A stretch of DNA of 42,700 nucleotides from Schwartzia sp. (in: firmicutes) (GCA_017458745.1 JAFTAB010000177.1:1-42700); one strand, 5' to 3'; numbered from the stretch's first letter, positions 13,708 to 22,865 are shown. A program made the numbers and translations. Notes: generated from the sequence alone by a model not told the origin.

Positions 13708-16131
13708 ATGAAGACAGTTGACGTGTATGTGAATATCCCGGTGAAGAGCATAGCGCGGTCATATACTTACCGCGTTCCTGATGGGCTGTCCAAAGTCGGC
13801 GTGGGCTGGCGAGTGATTGTGCCTTTCGGCGGGCGGCGCGTCGAGGGATTCGTGCTGGGCGAGCATGAGCCTGGGGAAATCGGCGACGCATCGTATGAGA
13901 TGAAGGACATCGTCGGCACGGCTGATGATGAGGCGTGGTTCACCCCGCAGATGATAGAGGCGGCGAGGTGGCTGTCGGAGTTTTATCTTTGCTCGCTCGC
14001 GGAGATGATGCGGCTTTTCATGCCGGGCAAGAGCGGGGTAGTGATAAGTGTCCGCTATTCCGCGCTCCCGAGTGATGATGATATGCTCTCGGCCGAGCCT
14101 TACGCGTCGATTCATGCGGCTCTTAGCGAGCGAGGCGCCCTGACGGCGGGCGAGATAAAAAATGCGCTGCCGGATTTGATGTCGAGCGCGGGGGAATACG
14201 ATGAAGCGATAAACGATATGCTGCGGAGGAAGTGGATAAAAAAGGAATACGCCGCGAGCGCGCGAGAGAAAATCCGATATGAGGAAATTTTCTCGCTGAA
14301 ATGCGAGCCGAGCGATGAGCTTTTGTCGTCATATAATCGCAAGAGGGCGCAGAAAAAGCTGATAGAGCTGCTGCGTGACGGCGGGCGGACGGGCGCGGAG
14401 CTGAAATCGCTCGGCGTGTCGCGTGCCGTCATAAAGGCGGTGAAGGATGACGGACTGCTCGCCGTGACGAGGCGGCGGATTTTTCGCGACAGCTATCATG
14501 ACCACTCGGCGGGCGGTCAATCGGCGGGGGCGCTCACTGAAGAGCAGAGAGCCGCGCTTGATGCCGTCATCCCGTCGGTGAGGAATCGTGAGGGAGGGAC
14601 ATTCCTGCTTCACGGCGTGACGGGCAGCGGCAAGACACGGGTATATATAGAGGCGGCTCGGGTCGCGCGGCTTTCGGGCCGCGAGGTCATAGTGCTCGTG
14701 CCGGAGATTGGGCTGACTGGGCAGCTCGTGAGCTCGTTCAAGCAGTATTTCCCCGATGACATCATCACGATTCACAGCAGGCTGACGCTCGCGGAGCGCA
14801 ATGACGCTTTTGGCAGGATAAGGCGGGGCGAGTCCGGCATAGTCATAGGAGCGAGGTCGGCTCTTTTCACGCCCATGACGAATCTCGGGCTCATCGTGAT
14901 GGACGAGGAGCAGGATATGTCATACAAGCAGGACGAGGCTCCACGATACAGCGCGAGGGTGGTCGCGGCGGAGCTGGCGAGGATTCATGGCGCGACTCTG
15001 CTCCTCGGAAGCGCGACGCCGTCATTTGAGACATATCACCGTGCGCTGGAAGGAAACGTCGTGATGCTGCCGATGCCCCATCGAATAGGCGCGAGGACGA
15101 TGCCCGACGTGGAGGCGGTGGATATGCGCGAGGAACTGAAAGCGGGCAACCGCCATGTGATGTCGCGCGCATTGCAGGACATGATACGCGAGACGATAAA
15201 AAATCATGAGCAGGTAATTTTGATGCTCAATCGTCGGGGCTACTCGACTTTCGTGATGTGCCGCTCGTGCGGTCATGTGATGAAGTGCAGGTTTTGCGGG
15301 ACGCCGCTGGTCTATCATCGTGACAAGAGGCTCGCGTGCCATCATTGCGACGCGAGCGAGACGGTGCCGAGCGTGTGCCCCGAGTGCGGCTCGCATTTCA
15401 TAAAGTATTTTGGAACGGGCACGGAGAAGCTGGAGCAGGAGCTGCGCGAGCTGATCCCGGAGGCGAGAGTGGTGCGCCTCGACCGCGACACGACGACGAG
15501 GAAATTCGCCCACACGGAAATATTAAGCGCGTTCAGAAATGGCGAGTACGACGTGCTGCTCGGCACGCAGATGGTCGCCAAGGGGCACGACATCCCGAAT
15601 GTGACGGCAGTCGGTATCATAAGCGCGGACTCATCGCTGAATATGCCGGATTTCCGCGCGGCGGAGCGGTGCTTTATGCTGATAACGCAGGCAGCTGGCA
15701 GAGCGGGACGGGGAGAAAAAAAAGGACGAGTCATAGTACAGTGCTATGACCCGTCGCATTATGCCGTGACCTCGGCTCTGAAGCAGGACTACAAGCGATT
15801 TTATGACGAGGAAATCATCATGCGCCGCAATCTTTATTTTCCGCCATTTTGCCGCATCGTGAAGCTCACGTTTTTGAATGAGGACGAGGAAAAGGCAAGA
15901 ACGGAAGCGGAGCGGATAAAAAAAATATTTGCGGCGAAATTCGCAGGGGAGGAGCGAACAGAGCAGGCGATAGGCCCCGCGCCCGACATAATCTCAAATT
16001 TCAGGGGCGTGTATAGATTTTGCTTGATGGTTAAGACGAGAAAGTTGACGGCGCTCCAAGGCTATATGAGGGAAGAAGGACTGGAGCGTCGCACTGACGT
16101 GCTGATAGACATAGACCCGATAATGATATGA
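13708..16131 (+). CDS. priA: primosomal protein N' (PriA helicase)
   Basis: An 807-residue replication-restart helicase. The N-terminal 3'-DNA-binding domain includes VDVYVNIPVKSIARSYTYRVP. Walker A is HGVTGSGKTRVY and motif II is VMDEEQDMSYKQ. Motif III is LLGSATPSFE. The zinc-binding insert has paired Cys (CRSCGHVMKCRFCG, CHHCD, CPECGS), and DVLLGTQMVAKGHD and QAAGRAGRG are motifs V and VI. PriA reloads the replisome at stalled forks. The ATG at 13708 follows TGAGGT. An oddity is motif II, which reads DEEQ where PriA proteins usually have DEEH. It is a single gene between the antiporter and hicAB. Confidence 0.96.
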   Translation: MKTVDVYVNIPVKSIARSYTYRVPDGLSKVGVGWRVIVPFGGRRVEGFVLGEHEPGEIGDASYEMKDIVGTADDEAWFTPQMIEAARWLSEFYLCSLAEMMRLFMPGKSGVVISVRYSALPSDDDMLSAEPYASIHAALSERGALTAGEIKNALPDLMSSAGEYDEAINDMLRRKWIKKEYAASAREKIRYEEIFSLKCEPSDELLSSYNRKRAQKKLIELLRDGGRTGAELKSLGVSRAVIKAVKDDGLLAVTRRRIFRDSYHDHSAGGQSAGALTEEQRAALDAVIPSVRNREGGTFLLHGVTGSGKTRVYIEAARVARLSGREVIVLVPEIGLTGQLVSSFKQYFPDDIITIHSRLTLAERNDAFGRIRRGESGIVIGARSALFTPMTNLGLIVMDEEQDMSYKQDEAPRYSARVVAAELARIHGATLLLGSATPSFETYHRALEGNVVMLPMPHRIGARTMPDVEAVDMREELKAGNRHVMSRALQDMIRETIKNHEQVILMLNRRGYSTFVMCRSCGHVMKCRFCGTPLVYHRDKRLACHHCDASETVPSVCPECGSHFIKYFGTGTEKLEQELRELIPEARVVRLDRDTTTRKFAHTEILSAFRNGEYDVLLGTQMVAKGHDIPNVTAVGIISADSSLNMPDFRAAERCFMLITQAAGRAGRGEKKGRVIVQCYDPSHYAVTSALKQDYKRFYDEEIIMRRNLYFPPFCRIVKLTFLNEDEEKARTEAERIKKIFAAKFAGEERTEQAIGPAPDIISNFRGVYRFCLMVKTRKLTALQGYMREEGLERRTDVLIDIDPIMI

Positions 16132-16178
16132 GCATGTGATTTTTCATTATGCGATATTTCGTTTGCTCATTTTTCTCT
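16128..16178 (+). terminator. possible terminator behind priA
   Basis: ATGAGCA (16128-16134) pairs with TGCTCAT (16164-16170), followed by a T-rich tract. The loop is long, so this is weak. Confidence 0.4.
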
Positions 16179-16249
16179 TTGAGTTGACTGATATATGACA
16201 TATAACTTTTTTACAAACGAAATTCAACCCAAAGCAGATTTTTTCTAGC

Positions 16250-16278
16250 TTGAAATACGTGTAAATGCGTATTATAAT
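16250..16278 (+). promoter_or_regulatory. hicAB promoter with internal operator
   Basis: TTGAAA (16250-16255), a 17-nt spacer and TATAAT (16273-16278). Between them lies AATACG-N8-CGTATT (16254-16273), a likely binding site for the HicB antitoxin in autorepression. Confidence 0.75.
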
Positions 16279-16305
16279 AAAAGTGTTAATTAGAGGCGAT
16301 TAGAT

Positions 16306-16488
16306 ATGATGCCGAAAGATTTATTGAAAAAATTACAAGCCGATGGATGGAAAGTGGTTAGTGTAACCGGCTCGCATCATATTTTGAAACACCCAACAAA
16401 GCCGGGGCGGCCGGTAGTGCCAATGCACAATAAAGAATTGAAGCCCGGAACCCTCGATACTATATTGAAGCAGGCGGGACTTAAATGA
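16306..16488 (+). CDS. hicA: HicA mRNA-interferase toxin
   Basis: A 60-residue protein of the YcfA/HicA family, a small double-stranded RNA-binding-like fold that cleaves mRNA. LLKKLQADGWKVVSVTGSHHILKHP contains the active-site His (GSHHILKH), and PVVPMHNKELKPGTLDTILKQAGL completes the fold. Length is normal. GAGG precedes the ATG. hicB follows after 13 bp. Both genes appear intact, so the system is probably active. Confidence 0.95.
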   Translation: MMPKDLLKKLQADGWKVVSVTGSHHILKHPTKPGRPVVPMHNKELKPGTLDTILKQAGLK

Positions 16489-16501
16489 GGAGGCGGATAA
16501 T

Positions 16502-16906
16502 ATGGAGAAACTGATTTACCCTGCGATTTTCCACCCTGAGCCGGAGGCAGGAGGATATTCCGTATATTTTCCGGATTTACTGGGCTGCGTTACCGAAGGG
16601 GACACACTTCAAGAAGCTCTCACAATGGCGGAGGATGCGCTTGGGCTTTATCTCCAAACTTTAAAAGAGGACGGAGAGCCTTTTCCTTCTGCAAGCAATC
16701 CCTCCGGTCTCAAGCCGAATGGCGATGATTTTGCCACTCTCATCGAATGGGATGAAGCCGCCTATTTAAGACGCACGGACACGAAAGCTGTCAGAAAAAC
16801 TTTGACAATCCCCGGTTGGCTTGATACTTTAGCTAAAGACCGGAATATTAATTTTTCCCAGGTACTTCAAAACGCTTTGATGGACACTTTAGGCGTTCGG
16901 GTTTAA
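16502..16906 (+). CDS. hicB: HicB antitoxin
   Basis: A 134-residue antitoxin. The N-terminal degraded RNase H-like domain reads YPAIFHPEPEAGGYSVYFPDLLGCVTEGDTLQEALTMAEDALGLYL. The C-terminal part (TLTIPGWLDTLAKDRNINFSQVLQNALMDTLGV) looks like a ribbon-helix-helix DNA-binding domain, so autoregulation through the promoter repeat is expected. GAGGAGG precedes the ATG. A clear terminator ends the unit. Confidence 0.95.
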   Translation: MEKLIYPAIFHPEPEAGGYSVYFPDLLGCVTEGDTLQEALTMAEDALGLYLQTLKEDGEPFPSASNPSGLKPNGDDFATLIEWDEAAYLRRTDTKAVRKTLTIPGWLDTLAKDRNINFSQVLQNALMDTLGVRV

Positions 16907-16930
16907 GCCGCTCATTGGCGGCTTTTTTTG
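16905..16930 (+). terminator. terminator of hicAB
   Basis: AAGCCGCT pairs with GGCGGCTT (8 bp including one G-T pair) around a short loop, followed by seven T. Confidence 0.85.
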
Positions 16931-16972
16931 TTCCGGAAAAAGATGGCACTTTTTTGAGCTTGAAATGTGATG

Positions 16973-16978
16973 TATAAT
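16973..16978 (+). promoter_or_regulatory. -10 element of the ecf operon
   Basis: A perfect TATAAT. The -35 is poor. The upstream AGCTTGAAAT resembles the hicA promoter, but the spacing from a TTGA core is too short. Confidence 0.45.
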
Positions 16979-17041
16979 GTGGGTATTGTTTTTTCGACGC
17001 TCACTTTTTTGTTCCTTTTATCCATTGCGATTTTGAGGTGA

Positions 17042-17878
17042 ATGTTTTTGTCTTTCATTGAAATAAATGATTTGTCCCACGTTTATCATCGCGGGCAGGC
17101 AGATGAGATTGCGGCGCTCTCGCATGTCTCGCTGAAAATAGATGACGGGGAGTTTGTCGCGGTGCTCGGAGCCAATGGCTCCGGAAAGTCAACGCTCGCA
17201 AAGCATCTGAATGCGATTCTGCTCCCCACCGGCGGCTCCGTCGTCGTTGATGGGATGGACACGCGCGATATGGCGCATCTCTGGGACATCAGGCAGGAGG
17301 TCGGGATGGTCTTTCAGAATCCTGACAATCAGATTATTGCCGCCGTCGTTGAGGATGATGTCGCTTTCGGGCCGGAGAATCTCGGCGTGCCGTCAGATGA
17401 GATCAGAAAGCGTGTGGATGATTCGCTTGCGCTTGTCGGAATGTCTGACTTTGCAAGGTTCGCGCCGCATCTCCTGTCGGGCGGTCAGAAGCAGCGCATC
17501 GCCATAGCGGGGGCACTGGCCATGCACACCCGCTGCCTCGTGCTAGATGAGCCGACGGCGATGCTCGACCCCGTCGGACGCGCGGAGGTGCTGAATGCCG
17601 TGCGTGAGCTGCATGAAAATGAAAAAATAACCGTGATATATATCACGCATTTCATGGAGGAGGCCGCGGCCGCGAGCCGGGTCGTCGTGATGGAGCGCGG
17701 GGAGGTCGTCGTGGACGATGAGCCTCATGGGGTATTCCCTTGCGTCGAGGAAATGAAAAAGCGCGGGCTTGATGTGCCTCTCGCGTCGGAGGTTGCATGG
17801 CGTCTCAGAAAGCAGGGCGTCAAGCTGCCCGACAATATTATTTCTGATGATGAGCTGGTGGCGGCGATATGTCGATAG
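17042..17878 (+). CDS. ecfA1: ECF transporter ATPase EcfA1
   Basis: A 278-residue ABC ATPase of the energy-coupling factor type, which powers vitamin and metal uptake with EcfA2, EcfT and exchangeable S components. Walker A is GANGSGKST, the Q-loop MVFQNPDNQI, the signature LLSGGQKQR and Walker B CLVLDEPTAMLDP. The last is followed by the switch His region VIYITHFMEEA. ATG 17042 is within 2 nt of GAGGTG, so the TTG at 17048, 8 nt from it, may be the true start. The gene overlaps ecfA2 by 10 bp. No S component is in the window, which suggests a shared (group II) module. Confidence 0.93.
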   Translation: MFLSFIEINDLSHVYHRGQADEIAALSHVSLKIDDGEFVAVLGANGSGKSTLAKHLNAILLPTGGSVVVDGMDTRDMAHLWDIRQEVGMVFQNPDNQIIAAVVEDDVAFGPENLGVPSDEIRKRVDDSLALVGMSDFARFAPHLLSGGQKQRIAIAGALAMHTRCLVLDEPTAMLDPVGRAEVLNAVRELHENEKITVIYITHFMEEAAAASRVVVMERGEVVVDDEPHGVFPCVEEMKKRGLDVPLASEVAWRLRKQGVKLPDNIISDDELVAAICR

Positions 17879-18732
17879 AATTGAAAAACGTCACATACAC
17901 ATATATGCGGGGGACGGCGTTTGAGCGCACCGCGCTGAAGGACATCACGCTCACGCTGAAAGAAAATTCGCTGACGGCCATCGCGGGGCATACAGGCTCG
18001 GGGAAATCGACGCTCGTCCAGCATCTGAACGGGCTGCTCCATCCCACGTCTGGCGTGGTGACGGTGGACGGCACGGACATAGCGGGGAAGAGCAAGGAAG
18101 CTGTCGACGCGCGCCGCAAGGTCGGGATGGTGTTCCAATATCCGGAGCATCAGCTTTTTGAGGAGACAGTTGAAAAGGATGTCGCCTTTGGCCCAAAGAA
18201 CATGGGGCTTTCTTCTGATGAGGTGACGCGGCGTGTAAAGAATGCGCTGGGCTTCGTCAATATTGACTACGATAATTACAAGGATCGGTCGCCCTTTCAG
18301 ATGAGCGGCGGGCAGATGAGGCGAGTCGCGATAGCGGGCGTGCTGGCGATGGAGCCGAAGTATCTCGTGCTCGATGAGCCGACGGCGGGGCTTGACCCTC
18401 GGGGCAGGGATGAGCTTATTGCCGGAATAATGCGTTTTCATCGCGAGCATAATATGACTATTATCCTCGTCTCGCACAGCATGGACGATATTGCCCTGAT
18501 GGCCGACAGGGTTGTATTCATGCACGACGGGCGTGTGCTGCTCGATGCCCCGCCGACCGAGGCGTTTTTCGCAAAAGACGCTATAAAGGAAGCGGGACTC
18601 AATCAGCCGCGCACAGTGACGCTCCTGAATAAACTGAAAGAGCATGGGCTGGATGTCGATGTCGCCTCATTCAAGGTCGATGACACTGTGAAGAGAATAA
18701 TGAGCGCCATCAAAAGGAGGAAATCATGCTGA
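17869..18732 (+). CDS. ecfA2: ECF transporter ATPase EcfA2
   Basis: A 287-residue ABC ATPase, partner of EcfA1. Walker A is GHTGSGKST, the Q-loop MVFQYPEHQLF, the signature MSGGQMRR and Walker B YLVLDEPTAGLDP. LVSHSMDDIALMADRV holds the switch His. EcfA proteins carry the Q-loop variant seen here, in which QYPEHQLF contacts EcfT coupling helices. Start and stop overlap with both neighbours, indicating translational coupling. Confidence 0.94.
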   Translation: MSIELKNVTYTYMRGTAFERTALKDITLTLKENSLTAIAGHTGSGKSTLVQHLNGLLHPTSGVVTVDGTDIAGKSKEAVDARRKVGMVFQYPEHQLFEETVEKDVAFGPKNMGLSSDEVTRRVKNALGFVNIDYDNYKDRSPFQMSGGQMRRVAIAGVLAMEPKYLVLDEPTAGLDPRGRDELIAGIMRFHREHNMTIILVSHSMDDIALMADRVVFMHDGRVLLDAPPTEAFFAKDAIKEAGLNQPRTVTLLNKLKEHGLDVDVASFKVDDTVKRIMSAIKRRKSC

Positions 18733-19529
18733 CGGACATCACTATCGGGCAGTTTTTCCCCGGCGGCTCGTTCCTTCACCGCATGGACGCGCGTGTAAAG
18801 GTCATACTGCTCTTTTTATTTATTGTCGCGATTTTTATATTCGACACGCCGGGCGGCTATGCAGCCATGTGCGCCATGACGCTCGGGCTGGGCATCGCGT
18901 CGGGCGTGCCGCTCGGAATGTTGGCAAGGTCGATAAAGCCGCTGTGGTGGATACTTGCCTTCACTTTCCTCATTCATCTTTGCAGCGTGCCGGGCGAGGT
19001 CATCGCAAGGGCGTGGATATTTGAGATGACGAGGGAAGGCATGGTGCGCGGATTTTTTCTGTGCCTGAGGCTGGTGCTGCTCATACTTCTCTCGTCACTT
19101 TTGACATTCACCACTTCGCCTCTCGCGCTCACGGATGCCATCGAGGCATTGCTGCGCCCACTGAGGTCGGTCGGCGTTCCGGCGCATGAGCTGGCGATGA
19201 TGATGACGATCGCGCTGAGGTTCGTGCCGACGCTAATCGAGGAGACGGACAAGATAATGAAGGCTCAGCAGTCGCGCGGCGTCGATTTTGAGTCAGGCAA
19301 TTTTATAAAGCGCGTAATGGGGATGGTGCCTATTCTTGTGCCTCTCTTTATATCGGCTTTTCGCCGCGCCGATGAGCTCGCGATGGCGATGGAGGCCCGA
19401 TGCTATCGCGGCGGCGAGGGGCGCACGCAGATGAAGGTTCTCCGCGTCACGCATATTGATTACACGGCAATCGCTGCCACGGTGATATTTTTTGTTGTTT
19501 TGACAGTGCTGAAGGTGATGGGCATCTGA
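18726..19529 (+). CDS. ecfT: ECF transporter membrane component EcfT
   Basis: A 267-residue membrane protein with several hydrophobic helices and the start GQFFPGGSFLHRMDARVKV typical of EcfT. The C-terminal coupling region carries the Ala-Arg motifs: AQQSRGVDF and AMEARCYRGG (the A-R-x-R/Y boxes) bind the two ATPases. It overlaps ecfA2 by 7 bp and truA by one base. Confidence 0.94.
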   Translation: MLTDITIGQFFPGGSFLHRMDARVKVILLFLFIVAIFIFDTPGGYAAMCAMTLGLGIASGVPLGMLARSIKPLWWILAFTFLIHLCSVPGEVIARAWIFEMTREGMVRGFFLCLRLVLLILLSSLLTFTTSPLALTDAIEALLRPLRSVGVPAHELAMMMTIALRFVPTLIEETDKIMKAQQSRGVDFESGNFIKRVMGMVPILVPLFISAFRRADELAMAMEARCYRGGEGRTQMKVLRVTHIDYTAIAATVIFFVVLTVLKVMGI

Positions 19530-20308
19530 TGAAATCCGCGCACAAGGAAATGATGAAGGCGAGGAGGCGAAATATCTGCCTCGTTGTCTCGTATGACGGC
19601 ACGAATTATCACGGGTTTCAGCGTCAGACGCCGCCCGTCATTGCCGTGCAAAATGTTTTGGAGAGGACGCTTGAGAAAATATTCGGCGATGAGATTGAGC
19701 TTGCGGCGGCCGGCCGCACTGACGCGGGCGTCCACGCAATCGGGCAGGTGGTTAATTTTTTCACTGACGGCTCTATCCCGATTGAGCGGGTCGCGCGGGC
19801 GGCAAACGGACTCCTCCCCCCCGACATCGTGATAAATAATGCGAGCGAGGCGAGCCGCGATTTCAGCGCGCTCCACAGCGCGAGCAGGAAGACGTATCGT
19901 TATCGCATATATAATTGTAGCGTGATGAGCCCGTTTGAGCGAAACTATGCCTGGCATATAGCAAAGCCTCTTGACTGCGGGGCGATGCGCGAGGCGATGG
20001 GGCATCTTGTGGGCGAGCATGATTTCTCGTCGTTTCGCGCGGCGGGCGGGGCCGACATCAGCCCCGTGCGGGAGATGGACATCGCGTCGATCAGCCGCGA
20101 GGGGAAAATAATCACGATGATATTCCGCGCTGACGGATTTTTATATCACATGGTGAGAAACATCGTCGGCACTCTGAAGGATGTCGGCTCGGGACGGCTC
20201 ATGCCCGACGACTTCAGGAGCATAATGGACGCAAGGAATCGAGGCAAGGCGAGCCCGACAGCGCCCGCGCATGGGCTGTGCCTCATGCGAGTTGATTACG
20301 AAAAGTAG
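19529..20308 (+). CDS. truA: tRNA pseudouridine(38-40) synthase TruA
   Basis: A 259-residue pseudouridine synthase for positions 38-40 of tRNA anticodon arms. AAGRTDAGVHAIGQVVNF contains the catalytic Asp. SYDGTNYHGFQRQ and FLYHMVRNIVGTL are further conserved blocks. The ATG overlaps the ecfT stop (TGATGA), and an alternative ATG at 19550 gives the more usual N terminus. The ecf-truA order is common in Firmicutes, and translational coupling is expected. Confidence 0.95.
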   Translation: MKSAHKEMMKARRRNICLVVSYDGTNYHGFQRQTPPVIAVQNVLERTLEKIFGDEIELAAAGRTDAGVHAIGQVVNFFTDGSIPIERVARAANGLLPPDIVINNASEASRDFSALHSASRKTYRYRIYNCSVMSPFERNYAWHIAKPLDCGAMREAMGHLVGEHDFSSFRAAGGADISPVREMDIASISREGKIITMIFRADGFLYHMVRNIVGTLKDVGSGRLMPDDFRSIMDARNRGKASPTAPAHGLCLMRVDYEK

Positions 20309-20350
20309 AAACTGCCAGTGGAAAATGATTTTTCATGGCAGTTTCTTTTC
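20308..20350 (+). terminator. terminator of the ecf-truA operon
   Basis: GAAACTGCCA (20308-20317) pairs perfectly with TGGCAGTTTC (20336-20345). An inner GAAAA/TTTTTC stem and a T-rich tail are also present. Confidence 0.9.
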
Positions 20351-20426
20351 ATTTTGATTTATTATAATTTCAAAAATGAATCTTGGATTTCGGCATTATC
20401 ATACATTCACACGGGAGGCATAAAAT

Positions 20427-21596
20427 ATGGCAGATGTCACGCTTGATGATTTGCTCAACAAAAAAGGCGGCAACGTGAGTGACGCGCCGAGGCTCGACGG
20501 CGGGAATGATATTCCTGTTGAGGCGGAGGTGGAGCGCATCACCCGCGCTATTGAAAATCTCACGCCGGAGGAGCGAAGGAAGGTTGAAGCAATAAAGGAG
20601 AATATCGACCTCACCGACTCGGGCACCTCGATACAGTACGGCGTGCCCGCGCAGAAGGACATCGCGGATTTCTCGGACAGCGTCCTGTCGAATGTCAGGA
20701 TGAAGGACAGCGGCGAGGTCGGCAAGATACTCGGCGAGCTGGTGACCAAAATCAAGGGATTTGAGCCAGCGGGCGAGCAGGGGGGCTTCCTATCTAAAAT
20801 ACCTCTCGTCGGCTCAATTACGAAAAAAGCGGACAACATTATGGAGCAGTACCGCGATCTCTCGACGCAGATCGACAGAATCGGCGCGTCGCTCGACCGC
20901 TCGCGTGCCGACATGATGAAGGACATCGCGACATTTGATGTGCTCTATGACAAAAATCTTGAATATTTCAAGGCGCTGGAGCTGTATATCGTCGCCGGCG
21001 AGGAGAAGGTCAAAGAGATGCACGAGACGACGCTGCCGAAGCTGCGGAGCGACGCCGCGAAGTCGGCTGACCCAATGGCAGCTCAGGTCGTGAATGACTT
21101 CGAGGAATCGGTGAAGCGGTTTGAGAAGAAAGTGCATGACCTCAAGCTCTCCAAGATGATCGCGATACAGACTGCGCCGCAGATCAGGCTCATCCAGAAC
21201 AGCGACAAGGATCTCGTCGACAGGATTCAGAGCGCCATCTACAACACGATACCTCTTTGGAAAAATCAGATGGTAATCGCGCTTGGACTCTCGCGCCAAA
21301 AGCTGGCAATAGAGCAGACGCGAGCCGTGAACGACACGACGAATCGTCTGCTCACGCGCAACGCGGAACTTTTGAAGCAGAACACGATCGAGGTGGCGAA
21401 GGAGAACGAGCGGGGCATCGTCGATATAGAGACCGTGAAGAAGGTCAATGAAAATCTGATATCGACCATCGAGGAGACGATGAAGATACAGCAGGAGGGC
21501 AGAGCAAAGCGCGTGGCGGCGGAGAAGGAGCTGGCGCAGTGCGAGGACAAGCTGAAAAAGGCGTTGCTCGCCGCGAGCAATAAAAAAATCAATTAA
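20427..21596 (+). CDS. TelA/KlaA family toxic anion resistance protein
   Basis: A 389-residue mostly helical protein of the TelA family (YaaN-like). Typical stretches are VDRIQSAIYNTIPLWKNQMVIALGL, RQKLAIEQTRAVNDTTNRLLTRNAELLKQNTIEVAKENERGIVDIETVK and NLISTIEETMKIQQEGRAKR. Long coiled-coil-like helices cover most of the length, and there is no signal peptide or membrane segment. Members were named for tellurite resistance, but the usual role is in envelope stress responses often tied to Ter-type proteins. Here it is a single gene between two terminators, with no ter genes near. GGGAGG precedes the ATG. Confidence 0.9.
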   Translation: MADVTLDDLLNKKGGNVSDAPRLDGGNDIPVEAEVERITRAIENLTPEERRKVEAIKENIDLTDSGTSIQYGVPAQKDIADFSDSVLSNVRMKDSGEVGKILGELVTKIKGFEPAGEQGGFLSKIPLVGSITKKADNIMEQYRDLSTQIDRIGASLDRSRADMMKDIATFDVLYDKNLEYFKALELYIVAGEEKVKEMHETTLPKLRSDAAKSADPMAAQVVNDFEESVKRFEKKVHDLKLSKMIAIQTAPQIRLIQNSDKDLVDRIQSAIYNTIPLWKNQMVIALGLSRQKLAIEQTRAVNDTTNRLLTRNAELLKQNTIEVAKENERGIVDIETVKKVNENLISTIEETMKIQQEGRAKRVAAEKELAQCEDKLKKALLAASNKKIN

Positions 21597-21622
21597 AAGT
21601 TTACATATTTACAAAAAACTTC

Positions 21623-21651
21623 TTGCAATTATTTTTCAATCATGCTATTAT
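21623..21651 (+). promoter_or_regulatory. promoter of the T-box leader and pheA
   Basis: TTGCAA (21623-21628), a 17-nt spacer and TATTAT (21646-21651). Confidence 0.75.
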
Positions 21652-21654
21652 TAG

Positions 21655-21936
21655 CGTCGATATGGCAAAGGCGATGAACGGGAAAAGTACCATGTGTTTA
21701 GCCGCGCAGAGAGCCCCGTATGGTGCGAGGGGGTCGGGGAGATGCATGGGAAGTTCACCCGGGAGCTTCGCGCTGAAGCGTCGAGATGGCGTGTAGGCGA
21801 CGACGGCATCTCACCGTTAAATGAGAAGCCCATCGATGTTTTTTCATCCGTGGGATTGAGATGCCCGGTTTCGGGCAAATAAGGTGGTACCGCGAGCAGG
21901 CCTCGTCCTTTTATGGACGAGGCTATTTTATTTTTG
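21655..21936 (+). promoter_or_regulatory. T-box leader with Phe (UUC) specifier
   Basis: The T-box sequence AAGGTGGTACCGCG is at 21881-21894. A terminator follows (21900-21908 with 21915-21923, 9 bp, then T-rich). The Stem I features GATGAACGGGAAAAGTA, AGAGAGC and GGTGCGAGGGGG are in the usual order. On the 3' side of Stem I the segment GAAGTTCACCC presents TTC (21754-21756) as specifier codon followed by A, reading phenylalanine. Uncharged tRNA-Phe would stabilise the antiterminator and switch on pheA. The specifier was placed by eye. Confidence 0.92.
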
Positions 21937-21952
21937 GGAGTGACATATCATT

Positions 21953-22813
21953 ATGGTGATTGGATTCTTGGGCCCGGAGGGGACTCACAGCGAGGCGGCG
22001 GCCATGTGGCTCAATGAGCGCATGGGCAGGAGATCCGAGCTTCGGGCGTTTCCCGATATTTTTTCCGCTATACAGGCAGTGGAGAATGGCGAGATTGAGA
22101 GCGCGCTAGTGCCCGTCGAAAATTCTATCGAGGGCGCGGTCAATGTGACGCTCGACACGCTCGCGCAGAGCGAGAATATCTCCGTCGTGCGCGAGGTGGT
22201 GTGGGATGTCAGCAATTATCTCATGGGTCGCAATCCCTCCGCGGAAATCACTGCTATATACTCGCACCCTCAGCCGCTTGCCCAATGCCGCAGATTTTTG
22301 AAGGATCACTATCCGAATGCGAGGCTGATCGCCACGGCGAGCACTGCTGAGGCGGCGCGCATTGTCTCGTCGCCCGGCGCGGGTCGGGGCGGCGCGGCGG
22401 CGATATGCACCGCCAGGGCAGGGGCGATAAACGGGCTCGTGACCATCGCGGAGGACATACAAGACAGCAACTCGAACAAGACGAAATTCTATGAGCTGAG
22501 GCGGAGTCGGGCGGCGGAGCTGCCGATGGACGAGGCGGGCACCGCGCTCATAATTTTCCAGATCGACGGCGCGAAGTCGGGCGCGCTTTATGAGGTTCTA
22601 GGCGAGCTCGCAAAGCGCAAAGTGAACATGACCCGCATCGAGTCGCGTCCGCCTCGCGAGGGCATGGCAGGCTTCTATGTGTTCTTCGTGGATATCGAGA
22701 TAGAGCGCGGGCGTTCGCGTGAGCCGGTGGATGAGGCTATCGCCGCCATCAGGGAGAGAAGCCTGTGGGTGAAGGAGCTTGGGCGATACCCGAAGATAGA
22801 GGCAAGGCAATAA
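21953..22813 (+). CDS. pheA: prephenate dehydratase
   Basis: A 286-residue enzyme that converts prephenate to phenylpyruvate, the committed step to phenylalanine. The catalytic domain shows FLGPEGTHSEAA, VPVENSIEGAVN, SHPQPLAQCRRF and SNSNKTKFYEL, where the Thr of NKTKF is catalytic. From about residue 190 an ACT domain follows with the Phe-binding motif ESRP (TRIESRPPREG), so feedback inhibition by phenylalanine is expected. There is no chorismate mutase domain. Control by the Phe T-box agrees with the function. Confidence 0.96.
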   Translation: MVIGFLGPEGTHSEAAAMWLNERMGRRSELRAFPDIFSAIQAVENGEIESALVPVENSIEGAVNVTLDTLAQSENISVVREVVWDVSNYLMGRNPSAEITAIYSHPQPLAQCRRFLKDHYPNARLIATASTAEAARIVSSPGAGRGGAAAICTARAGAINGLVTIAEDIQDSNSNKTKFYELRRSRAAELPMDEAGTALIIFQIDGAKSGALYEVLGELAKRKVNMTRIESRPPREGMAGFYVFFVDIEIERGRSREPVDEAIAAIRERSLWVKELGRYPKIEARQ

Positions 22814-22865
22814 GCCGTGGCTATGCTTGAGAAAAAATTGTTTTCAATTATGAAGCACTAAAAAT

